The notes under the pieces were generated by a model. The model was not told the DNA's origin. It made no database searches and saw only the letters and a program-made list of their open reading frames with translations. From Saccharomonospora viridis DSM 43017 (GTDB lineage: Bacteria > Actinomycetota > Actinomycetes > Mycobacteriales > Pseudonocardiaceae), in NCBI RefSeq assembly GCF_000023865.1, contig NC_013159.1, positions 1,080,001 to 1,144,000 on the forward strand: DNA of 64,000 nt. Direction: 5' to 3'. Every line of letters starts with the position of its first letter. Position 1 is the first letter of the stretch. Positions 54,780 through 64,000 of this stretch are shown piece after piece. The position numbers were made by a program, and so were the translations under genes.

Positions 54780-56324
54780 GTGGATCTAAGTCTGCACGCT
54801 GCAAGCGATGATGCGAGCGCAGTGCCCCTGCTTGCGATGCGCGGCATCGTGAAGCTCTTCCCGGGTGTTCGCGCTTTGGACGGTGTCGACCTGGAGGTAC
54901 GCGCTGGGGAAGTGCACTGCCTGCTCGGTCAGAACGGTGCGGGCAAATCCACGTTGATCAAGACCCTCGCGGGAGCCCATCAGCCCGACGCGGGGGAGAT
55001 CGTCTGGCAGGGGGAGACGATCGAGCTTTCCTCGCCCGTCGCGGCGCTACGCCGGGGGATCGCGACGATGTACCAGGAGCTGGACCTCATCCCAGGCCTG
55101 TCGGTCGCGGAGAACATCTTCCTCGGTCACGAGCACGCGCGGTACGGCTTCACCCGGCCCGCCGTGGCCAGAGCGGAGGCCGCCGCGCTGCTCGAGCGGC
55201 TCGGACATCCGGAGATCTCGCCCGACGACGAGGTCGGCGACCTCTCCGCCGCGGGACAGCAACTGGTGTCGATGGCCCGGGCGCTCGCGCACGACGCCAA
55301 GCTCATCGTCGCCGACGAGCCCACCGCCGCGCTCGCCGCGGACGAAGTGGACAACCTCTTCCGAATCATCGGTGAACTCACCGACCAAGGCGTCGCGGTG
55401 GTCTACATCTCGCACCGGCTGGAGGAGATCCGCCGCATCGGCGACCGAGTCACCGTCATCAAGGACGGCCGTACGGTCGCCGCCGGACTCGACGCCCGCG
55501 GTCATTCGACCTCCGAGCTCGTGGACCTCATGGCGGGACGAAAGGTACAGACTGCGTTCCGGGAAGCGGGGCAGGCGCCCGTGGAGTTGGGTGACGTCCT
55601 GCTCGACGTCCGTGGTCTGAGCCGGGCCGGGGAGTTCAGCGACGTGTCGTTCACCGTGCGGGCCGGGGAGATCGTCGGCCTGGCCGGACTCGTGGGCTCG
55701 GGTCGCAGCGAAGTCCTGGAGACGATCTTCGGTGCCCGCAAGCCTGACAGCGGGGTCGTCACGGTCGACGGGAAGCCGTTACGTCCGGGCAGCGTCGCCT
55801 CCGCCGTGAACGCCGGGATCGGCCTGGCGCCGGAGGAGCGGAAGAGCCAGGCGCTGCTGTTGGACATGTCGGTGACCCACAACGTCACCCTCGCCAGCCT
55901 CGATCGTTACAGCAAATTCGGATTCTCCCTAAGGGACAAGGAATTCCGAGACTCCTTGGCCACATTGGAGCGTCTCGACCTACGCCCGATCGAACCGGAT
56001 CGGCCGGTGGGCACCCTCTCCGGGGGGAATCAACAGAAGGCCGTCGTGGCGCGCTGGCTGGTGCACGGTTGCCGCGTGCTGCTGCTCGACGAGCCGACCC
56101 GTGGTGTGGACGTCGGCGCGCGTGCCGAACTGTATCGCCTGATGCACGAACTCACCGCGTCGGGTGTGGCGGTGGTGCTGGTCTCCAGCGAGATCCCCGA
56201 GGTGCTCGGTCTGGCCGACCGGGTGCTCGTGATGCGGGAAGGGCAGGTGCTGACCGAGCGCCCCGCGGCAGAACTGACCGAAGCGGACATCCTCGACATG
56301 GTCATGGAAGGGAGCGCGGCGTGA
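54780..56324 (+). CDS. Sugar ABC transporter ATPase (RbsA/XylG type)
   Basis: A 514-residue tandem ATPase of the CUT2 class. The first domain has Walker A GQNGAGKST, signature LSAAGQQL and Walker B LIVADEPTAAL; the second has a degenerate A loop GLVGSGRSE, signature LSGGNQQK and LLLDEPTRGVDVG, the usual CUT2 asymmetry. It energises import of a monosaccharide-like solute. The GTG at 54780 is chosen because the frame-open TTG at 54729 lies inside the promoter. It overlaps the permease gene by 4 bp (GTGA). Confidence 0.94.
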   Translation: MDLSLHAASDDASAVPLLAMRGIVKLFPGVRALDGVDLEVRAGEVHCLLGQNGAGKSTLIKTLAGAHQPDAGEIVWQGETIELSSPVAALRRGIATMYQELDLIPGLSVAENIFLGHEHARYGFTRPAVARAEAAALLERLGHPEISPDDEVGDLSAAGQQLVSMARALAHDAKLIVADEPTAALAADEVDNLFRIIGELTDQGVAVVYISHRLEEIRRIGDRVTVIKDGRTVAAGLDARGHSTSELVDLMAGRKVQTAFREAGQAPVELGDVLLDVRGLSRAGEFSDVSFTVRAGEIVGLAGLVGSGRSEVLETIFGARKPDSGVVTVDGKPLRPGSVASAVNAGIGLAPEERKSQALLLDMSVTHNVTLASLDRYSKFGFSLRDKEFRDSLATLERLDLRPIEPDRPVGTLSGGNQQKAVVARWLVHGCRVLLLDEPTRGVDVGARAELYRLMHELTASGVAVVLVSSEIPEVLGLADRVLVMREGQVLTERPAAELTEADILDMVMEGSAA

Positions 56325-57397
56325 CCGAGACGCTCGACCGACCGCCGACGCGGGCCCGGAGCGCGGGCGCGCGACGTCGACAAGCCGTCGACGTGCGGCT
56401 CCTCGGACTGACGGGCGTGTTGGTGCTGCTATGCCTCATCGGCTTCATCACCAACCCCGACACGTTCCTCACTCAGGACAACATCTCCATCATGCTTCGG
56501 CTCGCCGCGGCGATCGGCGTGGTGAGTGTCGGCATGACCTTCGTCATCATCGCCGGGGGCATCGACCTGTCCGTCGGGTCGATCGTGGCGTTGGCGAGCG
56601 TCTGGATGACCACGGTGGCCACGCAGTCGTACGGCCCGGTCGTGATGGTGCTGTGCGCGCTCGCCGTGGGACTGGGCTGCGGCCTGGTCAACGGGCTGCT
56701 GATCTCCTACGGCAAGGTCGTCCCGTTCATCATGACCCTGGCGATGATGGCCTCGGCTAAGGGACTGGCCGAGCGCATCAGTGACCGGCGCACCCAGGTG
56801 GTGACCGAAACGGGGTTCACCGAATTCTTCCGCGGCAGCTTCCTCGGCATCCCGGTGCTGGTGTGGTTGCTGGCCCTGGTGTTCGCCGTCGGTTGGCTCG
56901 TGCTCAACCGGACCACGTTCGGCCGGAGGACGTACGCCATCGGCGGTAACGCGGAGGCCGCGCGACTGTCGGGGATCAACGTCAAACGACACACCGCCTT
57001 GGTGTACGGCATCAGCGGACTGTGTTGCGGCATCGCAGCGATCATGGTGGTGGCTCGGACGACGTCCGGGGCCTCGACCAACGGACTGTTCTACGAACTC
57101 GACGCCATCGCGGCCGTCGTCATCGGCGGCACCCTGCTCTCGGGCGGGCGCGGCAGTCTCCTCGGGACACTCGTCGGTGTTCTGATCTTCACGGTCCTCA
57201 ACAGCATCTTCACGCAGAACAACCTCGACACCGACATCCAGAACATCGCCAAGGGCGCGATCATCGTCGTCGCCGTGCTGCTGCAGAACACCGCCCGGCA
57301 ACGCAAGGACAAGGGCAAGGGCACCTCCCCGCCCCCTGCGGCCCCGCAGGAGCCTTCCCCCGACCCGGCAATCGAAACCAGTGGGAGTAAGCCATGA
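56321..57397 (+). CDS. Sugar ABC transporter permease (RbsC type)
   Basis: A 358-residue CUT2 permease with eight to ten helices. The family motif [19 protein letters not shown] and the later [17 protein letters not shown] and [20 protein letters not shown] segments are clear. The N-terminus is Arg-rich and the C-terminal tail is Lys/Pro-rich and cytoplasmic. The GTG at 56321 overlaps the ATPase stop, and its own stop overlaps the binding-protein ATG (ATGA), so the transport genes are translationally coupled. Confidence 0.94.
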   Translation: MTETLDRPPTRARSAGARRRQAVDVRLLGLTGVLVLLCLIGFITNPDTFLTQDNISIMLRLAAAIGVVSVGMTFVIIAGGIDLSVGSIVALASVWMTTVATQSYGPVVMVLCALAVGLGCGLVNGLLISYGKVVPFIMTLAMMASAKGLAERISDRRTQVVTETGFTEFFRGSFLGIPVLVWLLALVFAVGWLVLNRTTFGRRTYAIGGNAEAARLSGINVKRHTALVYGISGLCCGIAAIMVVARTTSGASTNGLFYELDAIAAVVIGGTLLSGGRGSLLGTLVGVLIFTVLNSIFTQNNLDTDIQNIAKGAIIVVAVLLQNTARQRKDKGKGTSPPPAAPQEPSPDPAIETSGSKP

Positions 57398-58446
57398 ACA
57401 GAATGACCCTCGCGCGCCGTGGCTTCCTGTTATCCGCCGCGGGACTGGGCGCGACAGCGGTACTGGCGGGATGTACCTCCAATGAGAAACCCGCCTCCGG
57501 CTCCCAAGCCCAAAACGGTGCGCAGAACACCAACACCGAACCGGGTAAGCCAGTCACCATCGGTTTCTCCGCCCCCGCTGCCGACCACGGCTGGATGGCC
57601 GCCATGACCATCAACGCGCGGGAGACGGCCGAGCAGTACCCGGACGTCACGTTGGAGGCCACGGAGGGCACCAACGACGTCAATCAGCAGATCGCACAGG
57701 TCGAGACCCTCATCAGCAACGGTGTGGACGCGTTGGTGATCCTGCCGTTCGACGGTAAGGCGCTCACCCAGGTCGGCAGACAGGCCATGGACGAGGGGAT
57801 CCCGGTGGTCAATGTGGACCGGGTGTTCGACACGCCGTTGGCCTATCGGACCTGGATCGGCGGTGACAACTATCGAATGGGGGTCAACGCGGGGAACTAC
57901 ATCGCCGAGGAACTCAAGCGACGCGGCATCAGCGATCCGGTGATCGGTGAGGTCGCGGGAATGGACAACCTGCCTCTCACCCAGGAGCGTAGCAAGGGCT
58001 TCGCCGATGCACTCGCCACGCACGGACTCGAGGTCACCCACCGGGTCGCCGCGGAGTTCACCCCCGAGTCGGGGGAGAGGCAGACGGCCAACCTGCTGCA
58101 GGCGGCCCGGAGACTGGACGCGTTGTGGAACCACGACGACGACCAGGGAATCGGCGTGGTGGCCGCCATCGACGCCGCGGGACGCGACGACTTCTTCATG
58201 GTGGGCGGAGCCGGGTCGCGCAACATGATGGACCTCATCAAGGCCGATTCGGGGCCGGTGAAGGCCACCGTGCTGTACAGCCCCTCGATGGCGTCGTCGG
58301 CGATTTCGCTGGCGAGGTTGCTCGGACAGAGTAAGGGGATGTCCGATCTCACCGAGCACGAGATCCCCGCCGAGATCACGACCTACTCGGCGGTGGTCAC
58401 AAAGGACAATGTGGATTCATATCTCGACGTTGGGTTCGATTCGTGA
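57394..58446 (+). CDS. Tat-exported sugar-binding lipoprotein (RbsB type)
   Basis: A 350-residue solute-binding protein. The N-terminus LARRGFLLSAAG is a twin-arginine signal and ends in a lipobox VLAGC (Cys about 27), so it is probably exported folded and lipid-anchored. The mature part follows the periplasmic-binding-protein 4 fold: TIGFSAPAADHGWMAAM, ETLISNGVDALVILPFDG, GIPVVNVDRVFD and DALWNHDDDQGIGVVAAID. The ligand is likely a sugar or a keto-sugar derivative. It is coupled to the permease gene and overlaps the dehydrogenase gene by 4 bp. Confidence 0.93.
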   Translation: MNRMTLARRGFLLSAAGLGATAVLAGCTSNEKPASGSQAQNGAQNTNTEPGKPVTIGFSAPAADHGWMAAMTINARETAEQYPDVTLEATEGTNDVNQQIAQVETLISNGVDALVILPFDGKALTQVGRQAMDEGIPVVNVDRVFDTPLAYRTWIGGDNYRMGVNAGNYIAEELKRRGISDPVIGEVAGMDNLPLTQERSKGFADALATHGLEVTHRVAAEFTPESGERQTANLLQAARRLDALWNHDDDQGIGVVAAIDAAGRDDFFMVGGAGSRNMMDLIKADSGPVKATVLYSPSMASSAISLARLLGQSKGMSDLTEHEIPAEITTYSAVVTKDNVDSYLDVGFDS

Positions 58447-59603
58447 CAGAACAGCAAACCAGTAACGAAGGAAAGCGACCGGAACTCGGTGTCGCCATGG
58501 TGGGGCACGCCTTCATGGGGGCCGTGCACTCGCAGGCGTGGCGCAGCGTCGCCCGGTTCTTCGACGTGCCGTACCGGCCGAGGATGGTGGTGCTCGGCGG
58601 GCGTGACGCGGGACGTGCCGCGCAGGCGGCGGAGCGCATGGGTTGGGAGGAGGCCTCCACCGACTGGCGCGAGATCGTGGAACGCGACGACGTCGACCTG
58701 GTCGACATCTGCACCCCGGGTGACAGCCACGCGGAGATCGCCATCGCGGCGTTGGAGGCGGGCAAGCACGTGCTGTGCGAGAAGCCGCTGGCCAACACGG
58801 TCGAGGAGGCCGAACGCATGGTGGCCGCGGCCGAACGGGCCCGGGAACGCGGCGTGTACTCGATGGTGGCGTTCAACTACCGCAGAGTGCCCGCGCTGGC
58901 GCTGGCGAAACGGCTGGTGGCCGAGGGCAGGCTCGGTGAGCTGCGGCATGTGCGCGCCGTGTACCTGCAGGACTGGCTGGCCGACGCGGACACGCCGATG
59001 ACCTGGCGACTGCGTAAGGAGCAGGCCGGTTCCGGCGCGCTCGGCGACATCGGTGCGCACATCATCGACGCCGCCCAGTTCGTCACCGGACAGACGATCA
59101 CGGGTGTGTCCGGGTTGACCGAGACGTTCGTGCGGCAACGCCCCTCGGACGGCGGCATGGAGAACGTGACCGTGGACGACTGCGCGATGTTCCTGGGGCG
59201 GTTCTCCGACGGTGCCGTGGGCAGTTTCGAGGCCACGCGTTACGCGTTGGGGCGCAAGAACGCCATGCGTCTTGAGGTCAACGGTTCGAAGGGCAGTCTG
59301 GCGTTCGACTTCGAATCGATGAACGAGTTGTGGTTCCACGACGGCGAGGAAGCCCCCGAGACCGGTGGTTTCCGCCGCATCGTCGTCACCGAACCCACTC
59401 ATCCCTACGTCGGAGCCTGGTGGCCACCGGGCCACGTCCTGGGCTACGAACACACCTTTACCCACGAGATCGCGGACCTGCTCACCGCGATCGGAACGGG
59501 TGAGCAAGTGGAACCGAGTTTCGCCGACGGCCTGCGTGTTCAGCGCGTGCTGGAGGCGGTTGAGAACAGTGCGAAGAACGGATCGGTGTACAGACAGGTT
59601 TAG
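58443..59603 (+). CDS. Gfo/Idh/MocA-family dehydrogenase
   Basis: A 386-residue NAD(P)-dependent oxidoreductase of the glucose-fructose oxidoreductase/inositol dehydrogenase family. GHAFMGAVHS is the glycine-type dinucleotide loop, CTPGDSHAEIAIAALEAGKH and the CEKPLA motif (catalytic Lys) are diagnostic, and the C-terminal beta domain has GSGALGDIGAHIIDAAQFV with the conserved His. In ThuB-like roles such enzymes reduce or oxidise the 3-position of a glycoside. The GTG at 58443 overlaps the binding-protein stop. The secreted ThuA fusion gene follows after 47 bp. Confidence 0.93.
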   Translation: MTEQQTSNEGKRPELGVAMVGHAFMGAVHSQAWRSVARFFDVPYRPRMVVLGGRDAGRAAQAAERMGWEEASTDWREIVERDDVDLVDICTPGDSHAEIAIAALEAGKHVLCEKPLANTVEEAERMVAAAERARERGVYSMVAFNYRRVPALALAKRLVAEGRLGELRHVRAVYLQDWLADADTPMTWRLRKEQAGSGALGDIGAHIIDAAQFVTGQTITGVSGLTETFVRQRPSDGGMENVTVDDCAMFLGRFSDGAVGSFEATRYALGRKNAMRLEVNGSKGSLAFDFESMNELWFHDGEEAPETGGFRRIVVTEPTHPYVGAWWPPGHVLGYEHTFTHEIADLLTAIGTGEQVEPSFADGLRVQRVLEAVENSAKNGSVYRQV

Positions 59604-59650
59604 TCCACAGTGACTGGATCCCACACAGTGGGGAACAGGGGTAGGTACCA

Positions 59651-62600
59651 ATGCAACGAGGCAGTAGTACCGGAAGGGTGAGTAGAGCGTCCCGACGCGG
59701 CTGGCGGGCAGGAGCCGCGGCGTTGGCGCTGTGTACGGGATTGGGCAGCGGTGGGTTCACCCTCACCGCCGCCGCGGAGGAGGCCCAGCCCGAGGCCAGT
59801 GTTCTGGTCTTCTCGAAGACGGCGGGCTTCCGACACGACTCGATCCCCGCCGGGATCGAGGCCATCGAACAGTTGGGCGCGGAGCACAACTTCGCCGTGG
59901 ACGCCACAGAGGACGCCGAGGCGTTCACCGACGACAACCTCGCCAACTACGACGCCGTCGTGTGGCTGTCCACCACCGGCGATGTACTGAACGACGAACA
60001 GCAGGCGGCCTTCGAACGCTACATCTCCGAAGGCGGCGGCTATGTGGGAGTGCATGCCGCGTCCGACACCGAGTACGACTGGCCGTGGTACGGCGACCTC
60101 GTGGGCGCCTACTTCGACTCCCACCCGCACATCCAGGAAGCGACGGTCAACGTCGAGGACCGGGGGCATCCGTCCACAGCGGACCTCCCGGAACAGTGGG
60201 TACGCACCGACGAGTGGTACAACTACCGGGAGAACCCGAGGCAGAACGTCCGTGTGCTGGCCACTCTCGACGAGGGCAGCTACGATCCCGGCTCCGGGGC
60301 CATGGGTGACGATCACCCGATCGCCTGGTGTCATGAGAACAGCGGCGGCCGGGCCTGGTACACCGGTGGCGGGCACACCGTCGAATCCTTCAGCGAGCCG
60401 GAATTCCTCGCCCACCTCGCCGGTGGGATCCAGTACGCGGCGGGGCTGACCGACGCCGATTGCTCGACGACCGACGAACCGGAACCGGAGGCGCCCGTCG
60501 ACTCCGACTTCGACCAGATCACCCTGGCCCGGGGCGCGGACGTCACGGGTGAGCCGATGGCGCTGTCGGTGCTGCCGGACGGCCGGGTGCTGCACACCTC
60601 GCGGGACGGTCGGGTCTTCCTGACCACCCCGGAGGGCAACACGTCCGTGGCCGCGACCCTCGACGTGTACAACCACGACGAGGACGGGCTGCAGGGCATC
60701 GCCGTCGACCCGAACTTCGAGGAGAACCACTGGGTCTACCTCTACTACGCACCGCCGCTGGACACACCGCCCGGTGACGCGCCGGAGAACGGCAGCCCGG
60801 AGGACTTCGAGCCGTTCAAGGGATACAACCAGCTGTCGCGGTTCAAGCTCACCGACGAGGGCACGTTGGATTTGTCCAGCGAACAGCAGATCCTGCAGGT
60901 TCCCGCCGACCGGGGCATCTGCTGCCACGCCGGTGGGGAGATCGACTTCGACGCCGACGGCAACCTGCTGCTGTCCACAGGGGACGACACGAACCCGTTC
61001 GCCTCGGACGGGTACACGCCGATCGACGAACGTTCGAACCGCAACCCCGCGTTCGACGCGCAGCGCAGCTCGGGCAACACCAACGACCTGCGCGGCAAGA
61101 TCCTGCGCATCACGGTGCAGGAGGACGGCAGCTACACCATCCCCGAGGGCAACCTGTTCGAACCGGGTACCGAGAAGACCCGTCCCGAGATCTACGCGAT
61201 GGGCTTCCGCAACCCGTTCCGGTTCGCGGTGGACAAGGAGACCGGATGGATCTACGTCGGTGACTACGGTCCCGACGCCGGTTCGGCCAATCCCGACCGT
61301 GGTCCGGCGGGCACCGTGGAGTTCAACCTCGTGACCGGTCCGGGCAACTACGGATGGCCGTACTGTGTCGGCGACAACGAACCGTTCATCGACTACGACT
61401 TCGAAAGCGGCACCCCGGGTGAGGCGTTCGACTGCTCGGCGCCGGTGAACGACAGCCCGAACAACACGGGTCTGACCGAACTGCCGCCCGCGCAGCCCGC
61501 GTGGATTCCGTACGACGGCGGCTCGGTGCCCGAGTTCGGCACCGGCGGTGAGTCGCCGATGGGTGGTCCCGTCTACCGCTTCGACCCGGAGCTGGAGTCG
61601 AACACGAAGTTCCCCGAGTACTACGACGGCAAGAACTTCGCCTACGAATGGGACCGCGGCTGGATCAAGACGATCGAGGTCGGCGAGAACGGTGAGCGGG
61701 GCGCCATCGAACCGTTCTTCGAGTCGATGGAGCTGACCCGGCCGATGAACATCGAGTTCGGCCCCGAGGGATCGCTGTACGTCCTGGACTACGGCAGCGG
61801 CTACTTCGGTGGCGCGGAGGACTCGGCGCTGTACCGCATCGACTACACGAAGGGCAACCGCACGCCGCAGGTCTCGCTGTCGGCCGATGTGACCTCGGGA
61901 CAGGCACCGTTGGAGGTCACGTTCGAGCCGTCGGCCGAGGACGCCGACGGGGACGAGCTGACGTTCGCATGGGACTTCGACGGGGACGGTGAGACCGACT
62001 CGACCGAGGCCGGTCCGGTGACCCACACCTACACCGAGAACGGCCAGTACCACGCGAAACTGTCGGTGACCGACCCCGGTGGGCTGTCCGGCAGCGCGAG
62101 CGTGGTGATCACCGTGGGCAACACCGAGCCGACGGTGAAGCTGGAGACGCCGGTCAACGGTGGGTTCTTCGGTTTCGGTGACCTCGTGCCGTTCACGGTC
62201 ACGGTGACCGACCCGGAGGACGGGGAGATCGACTGCTCCAAGGTCACGGTGGAGTACATCCTCGGCCACGACAACCACGGCCACCCGTTGTCGCGGGCGT
62301 CCGGTTGTGAGGGGGTCATCGAGACCCCGGCCGACGAGGGCCACGGACTCGACGCCCACATCTTCGGTGTCATCGACGCGCGTTACACCGACAACGGTGG
62401 GGCCGAGGGCGTGCCCGCGTTGACCGGTTCGGACCAGAACATCCTCCAGCCGAAGATCAAGCAGGCTGAGTTCTTCACCGAACTGGAAGGCGTCGAGGTC
62501 GTCACGGCCTCCGGTGCCAGCGGTGGCAAGCGGGTTGGCTACATCGACGACGGTGACTGGATCAAGCTCGACCCGGTCAACCTGGTGGGGGTCGACAGCA

Positions 62601-64000
62601 TCACCTACCGCGTGTCCTCCGGTGGCCCGGGCGGCACGATCGAGGCCCGTGCGGGCGCGTTGGACGGTCCCGTGGTGCACACGGTGGAGGTACCGAACAC
62701 GGGTGGTTGGGACTCCTACACCGAGGTCGGCCCCGTGGAGGTCACCGATCCGGGTGGTACCCAGCCGTTGTATCTGGTGTTCCACGGTGAGGGTGATGGA
62801 GGATTGTTCGACGTGGACGTCCTCCACGTCAACGGCGCCGGTGTTGCCCAGCCCGGCACTTCTCCGGCCGAATGTGAGCCGGCGGAGCCCGAGGAGGGTT
62901 ACCGGATGCTGTTCGACGGCACCGCGGCCAGCCTGGAGAACTGGAATCAAGCCGGTCCCGGTTCCTTCGAGCTCGGTGACGACTGCACCATCAAGTCGGT
63001 CGGTGGCATGGGGCTGCTGTGGTACGACGAGCAGTTCGGTGCCTACAGCCTCAAGCTCGACTGGAAGATGGCCGGCGACGACAACTCCGGCGTGTTCGTC
63101 GGATTCCCGGACCCGGGCGACGATCCGTGGGTGGCGGTGAACGAGGGGTACGAGATCCAGATCGACCCCACCGACGATCCCGACAAGACCACGGGTGCCA
63201 TCTACGGCTTCCAGTCGGCGGACCTGGAGGCCCGGGACGCGGCGCTCAACCCGCCGGGGGAGTGGAACTCCTACGAGATCGTGGTCCGCGACCAGACGAT
63301 CCAGGTGTACCTCAACGACACCCTGATCAACGATTTCGTCAGCACCGACCCGAACCGGGATCTGACGCAGGGATTCGTGGGGCTGCAGAACCACGGTGAC
63401 GAGGACGAGGTCTGGTTCCGCAACGTCCAGATCCGCGACCTCGACACCACGGCCCCGGCCACCGAGGCGTCGTTCGCCGAACCCGGCGCGAACGGCTGGC
63501 ACAACGGCGAGGTCGGGGTCACCCTGACGGCCACGGACGAGGGTTCCGGGGTCGAACGCATCGAGTACAGCCTCGACGGTGGGGACTGGACCACCTACAC
63601 CGAGCCGGTCGTGATCAGTGGTGACGGCGAGCACACGATGCTGTACCGGGCGGTGGACAAGGCGGGCAACGTCGAGAACGACAAGGCCGTCACGATCAGG
63701 ATCGACGGCACCGCCCCGACGGTGATGATCGCCGGTGTCGCCGACGGCTTCGTCTACGGCGACGCCGAGGAGCTCACCATCAGCTGGGAAGCGCGGGACG
63801 GGACGTCCGGTGTGGAATCCGCGGCCGCGGAACTCGACGGTGAGGCCCTCGAGTCGGGCACCACGGTGCCGTTGTATCCGCTCGACCTCGGCGAGCACTC
63901 ACTCACCGTGAGCGCCACCGACAAGGCGGGCAACACCGCGGAGCACACGCTGACGTTCACCTCCACGACGTCGTTCGACGACGTGGCGTCCCTGATTCGG
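59651..64000 (+). CDS. Secreted ThuA / sugar dehydrogenase / PKD / CBM6 / DUF1080 giant protein (3' cut)
   Basis: The frame is open from the ATG at 59651 to the window end (1450 codons, incomplete). Order seen: signal peptide 1-42; ThuA-like domain about 50-265 (SVLVFSKTAGFRHDSIP, GYVGVHAASDTEYDW); PQQ-type glucose/sorbosone dehydrogenase beta-propeller about 283-737 (DGLQGIAVDPNF, CCHAGGEIDFDADGNLLLS, GFRNPFRFA); PKD domain 737-826 (FAWDFDGDGETD); a linker domain; CBM6-like 936-1063 (DGDWIKLDPVNL); DUF1080 (3-keto-disaccharide hydrolase family) 1081-1265 (MLFDGTAASLENW); and two Ig/OmpL47-like repeats after 1266. A GGGGTAGG site precedes the ATG. It probably oxidises and cleaves a glycoside or polysaccharide outside the cell. 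Substrate unknown. Confidence 0.9.
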   Translation, partial: MQRGSSTGRVSRASRRGWRAGAAALALCTGLGSGGFTLTAAAEEAQPEASVLVFSKTAGFRHDSIPAGIEAIEQLGAEHNFAVDATEDAEAFTDDNLANYDAVVWLSTTGDVLNDEQQAAFERYISEGGGYVGVHAASDTEYDWPWYGDLVGAYFDSHPHIQEATVNVEDRGHPSTADLPEQWVRTDEWYNYRENPRQNVRVLATLDEGSYDPGSGAMGDDHPIAWCHENSGGRAWYTGGGHTVESFSEPEFLAHLAGGIQYAAGLTDADCSTTDEPEPEAPVDSDFDQITLARGADVTGEPMALSVLPDGRVLHTSRDGRVFLTTPEGNTSVAATLDVYNHDEDGLQGIAVDPNFEENHWVYLYYAPPLDTPPGDAPENGSPEDFEPFKGYNQLSRFKLTDEGTLDLSSEQQILQVPADRGICCHAGGEIDFDADGNLLLSTGDDTNPFASDGYTPIDERSNRNPAFDAQRSSGNTNDLRGKILRITVQEDGSYTIPEGNLFEPGTEKTRPEIYAMGFRNPFRFAVDKETGWIYVGDYGPDAGSANPDRGPAGTVEFNLVTGPGNYGWPYCVGDNEPFIDYDFESGTPGEAFDCSAPVNDSPNNTGLTELPPAQPAWIPYDGGSVPEFGTGGESPMGGPVYRFDPELESNTKFPEYYDGKNFAYEWDRGWIKTIEVGENGERGAIEPFFESMELTRPMNIEFGPEGSLYVLDYGSGYFGGAEDSALYRIDYTKGNRTPQVSLSADVTSGQAPLEVTFEPSAEDADGDELTFAWDFDGDGETDSTEAGPVTHTYTENGQYHAKLSVTDPGGLSGSASVVITVGNTEPTVKLETPVNGGFFGFGDLVPFTVTVTDPEDGEIDCSKVTVEYILGHDNHGHPLSRASGCEGVIETPADEGHGLDAHIFGVIDARYTDNGGAEGVPALTGSDQNILQPKIKQAEFFTELEGVEVVTASGASGGKRVGYIDDGDWIKLDPVNLVGVDSITYRVSSGGPGGTIEARAGALDGPVVHTVEVPNTGGWDSYTEVGPVEVTDPGGTQPLYLVFHGEGDGGLFDVDVLHVNGAGVAQPGTSPAECEPAEPEEGYRMLFDGTAASLENWNQAGPGSFELGDDCTIKSVGGMGLLWYDEQFGAYSLKLDWKMAGDDNSGVFVGFPDPGDDPWVAVNEGYEIQIDPTDDPDKTTGAIYGFQSADLEARDAALNPPGEWNSYEIVVRDQTIQVYLNDTLINDFVSTDPNRDLTQGFVGLQNHGDEDEVWFRNVQIRDLDTTAPATEASFAEPGANGWHNGEVGVTLTATDEGSGVERIEYSLDGGDWTTYTEPVVISGDGEHTMLYRAVDKAGNVENDKAVTIRIDGTAPTVMIAGVADGFVYGDAEELTISWEARDGTSGVESAAAELDGEALESGTTVPLYPLDLGEHSLTVSATDKAGNTAEHTLTFTSTTSFDDVASLIR

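Noticed and set aside
59600-63898. A 1432-codon open frame antisense to the ThuA fusion gene
   Set aside because: It mirrors codon bias of the sense gene in a high-GC genome; its product is Arg/Val/Asp/His-rich with no domain, and the sense frame shows clear domains and a signal peptide.

Overview
The window is a 64 kb stretch of high-GC (roughly 70% G+C by eye) actinobacterial chromosome. Protein character, an actinobacterial respiratory chain (ctaC/ctaF/ctaE with a dihaem qcrC), a PimB-type mannosyltransferase and the gene order point to a member of the Pseudonocardiaceae (Saccharomonospora/Amycolatopsis-like); the genus is an inference. No rRNA, tRNA, CRISPR array, transposase, integrase or prophage gene was seen. 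Almost all of the window looks like core chromosome, with accessory patches at about 43-49 kb and at the right end.

Layout. 1-12 kb: E2 (partial) and E3 of the 2-oxoacid dehydrogenases, a SUKH-domain protein, leucyl aminopeptidase, two membrane proteins, ilvE, a divergent cobT, an ispD-like gene, an aldo/keto reductase, a DUF3043 protein and erpA. 12-22 kb: asnB, then the aerobic respiratory module ctaC-ctaF, trpD, ctaE-qcrC-qcrA-qcrB, which builds the bc1-aa3 supercomplex (subunit I, ctaD, is elsewhere). 22-29 kb: stand-alone AsnC ligand-binding protein, a DnaQ-UvrC fusion nuclease, an NYN-domain protein, an NlpC/P60 cell-wall hydrolase behind a probable cyclic-di-AMP riboswitch, and pimB. 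This order resembles Mycobacterium tuberculosis Rv2190c-Rv2215. 29-43 kb: biotin genes bioA-bioD-bioB-bsaP (no bioF), DUF2567, a LON-domain protein, the NAD regulator nrtR divergent from nadA-nadB-nadC, a nitrilase-family amidase, and hisD-hisC-hisB ending in an unlisted 52-residue membrane protein; this resembles Rv1589-Rv1601.

43-54 kb is more mixed: an MMPL exporter with its divergent TetR repressor and twin operators, a pair of small lower-GC membrane genes (the second apparently frameshifted), SoxR, an orphan three-gene ESX/WXG100-type cassette, a threonine/serine dehydratase behind a long palindrome, an F420-type reductase, an acyltransferase, a second Lpd paralogue and a GT39-like membrane glycosyltransferase. 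54.7-64 kb is one tightly packed operon: sugar ABC transporter (ATPase, permease, Tat-lipoprotein binding protein), a Gfo/Idh dehydrogenase and a giant secreted ThuA/sugar-dehydrogenase/PKD/CBM6/DUF1080 protein that runs off the right edge. It is the best candidate here for an under-described system: extracellular oxidation and cleavage of a glycoside coupled to import and redox processing of the product.

At about 15 genes, a TANNNT-like -10 hexamer ends 6-8 nt before the start codon, suggesting leaderless transcripts. NAD genes carry two near-identical NrtR-type palindromes, one between nrtR and nadA and one inside the first codons of nadB.
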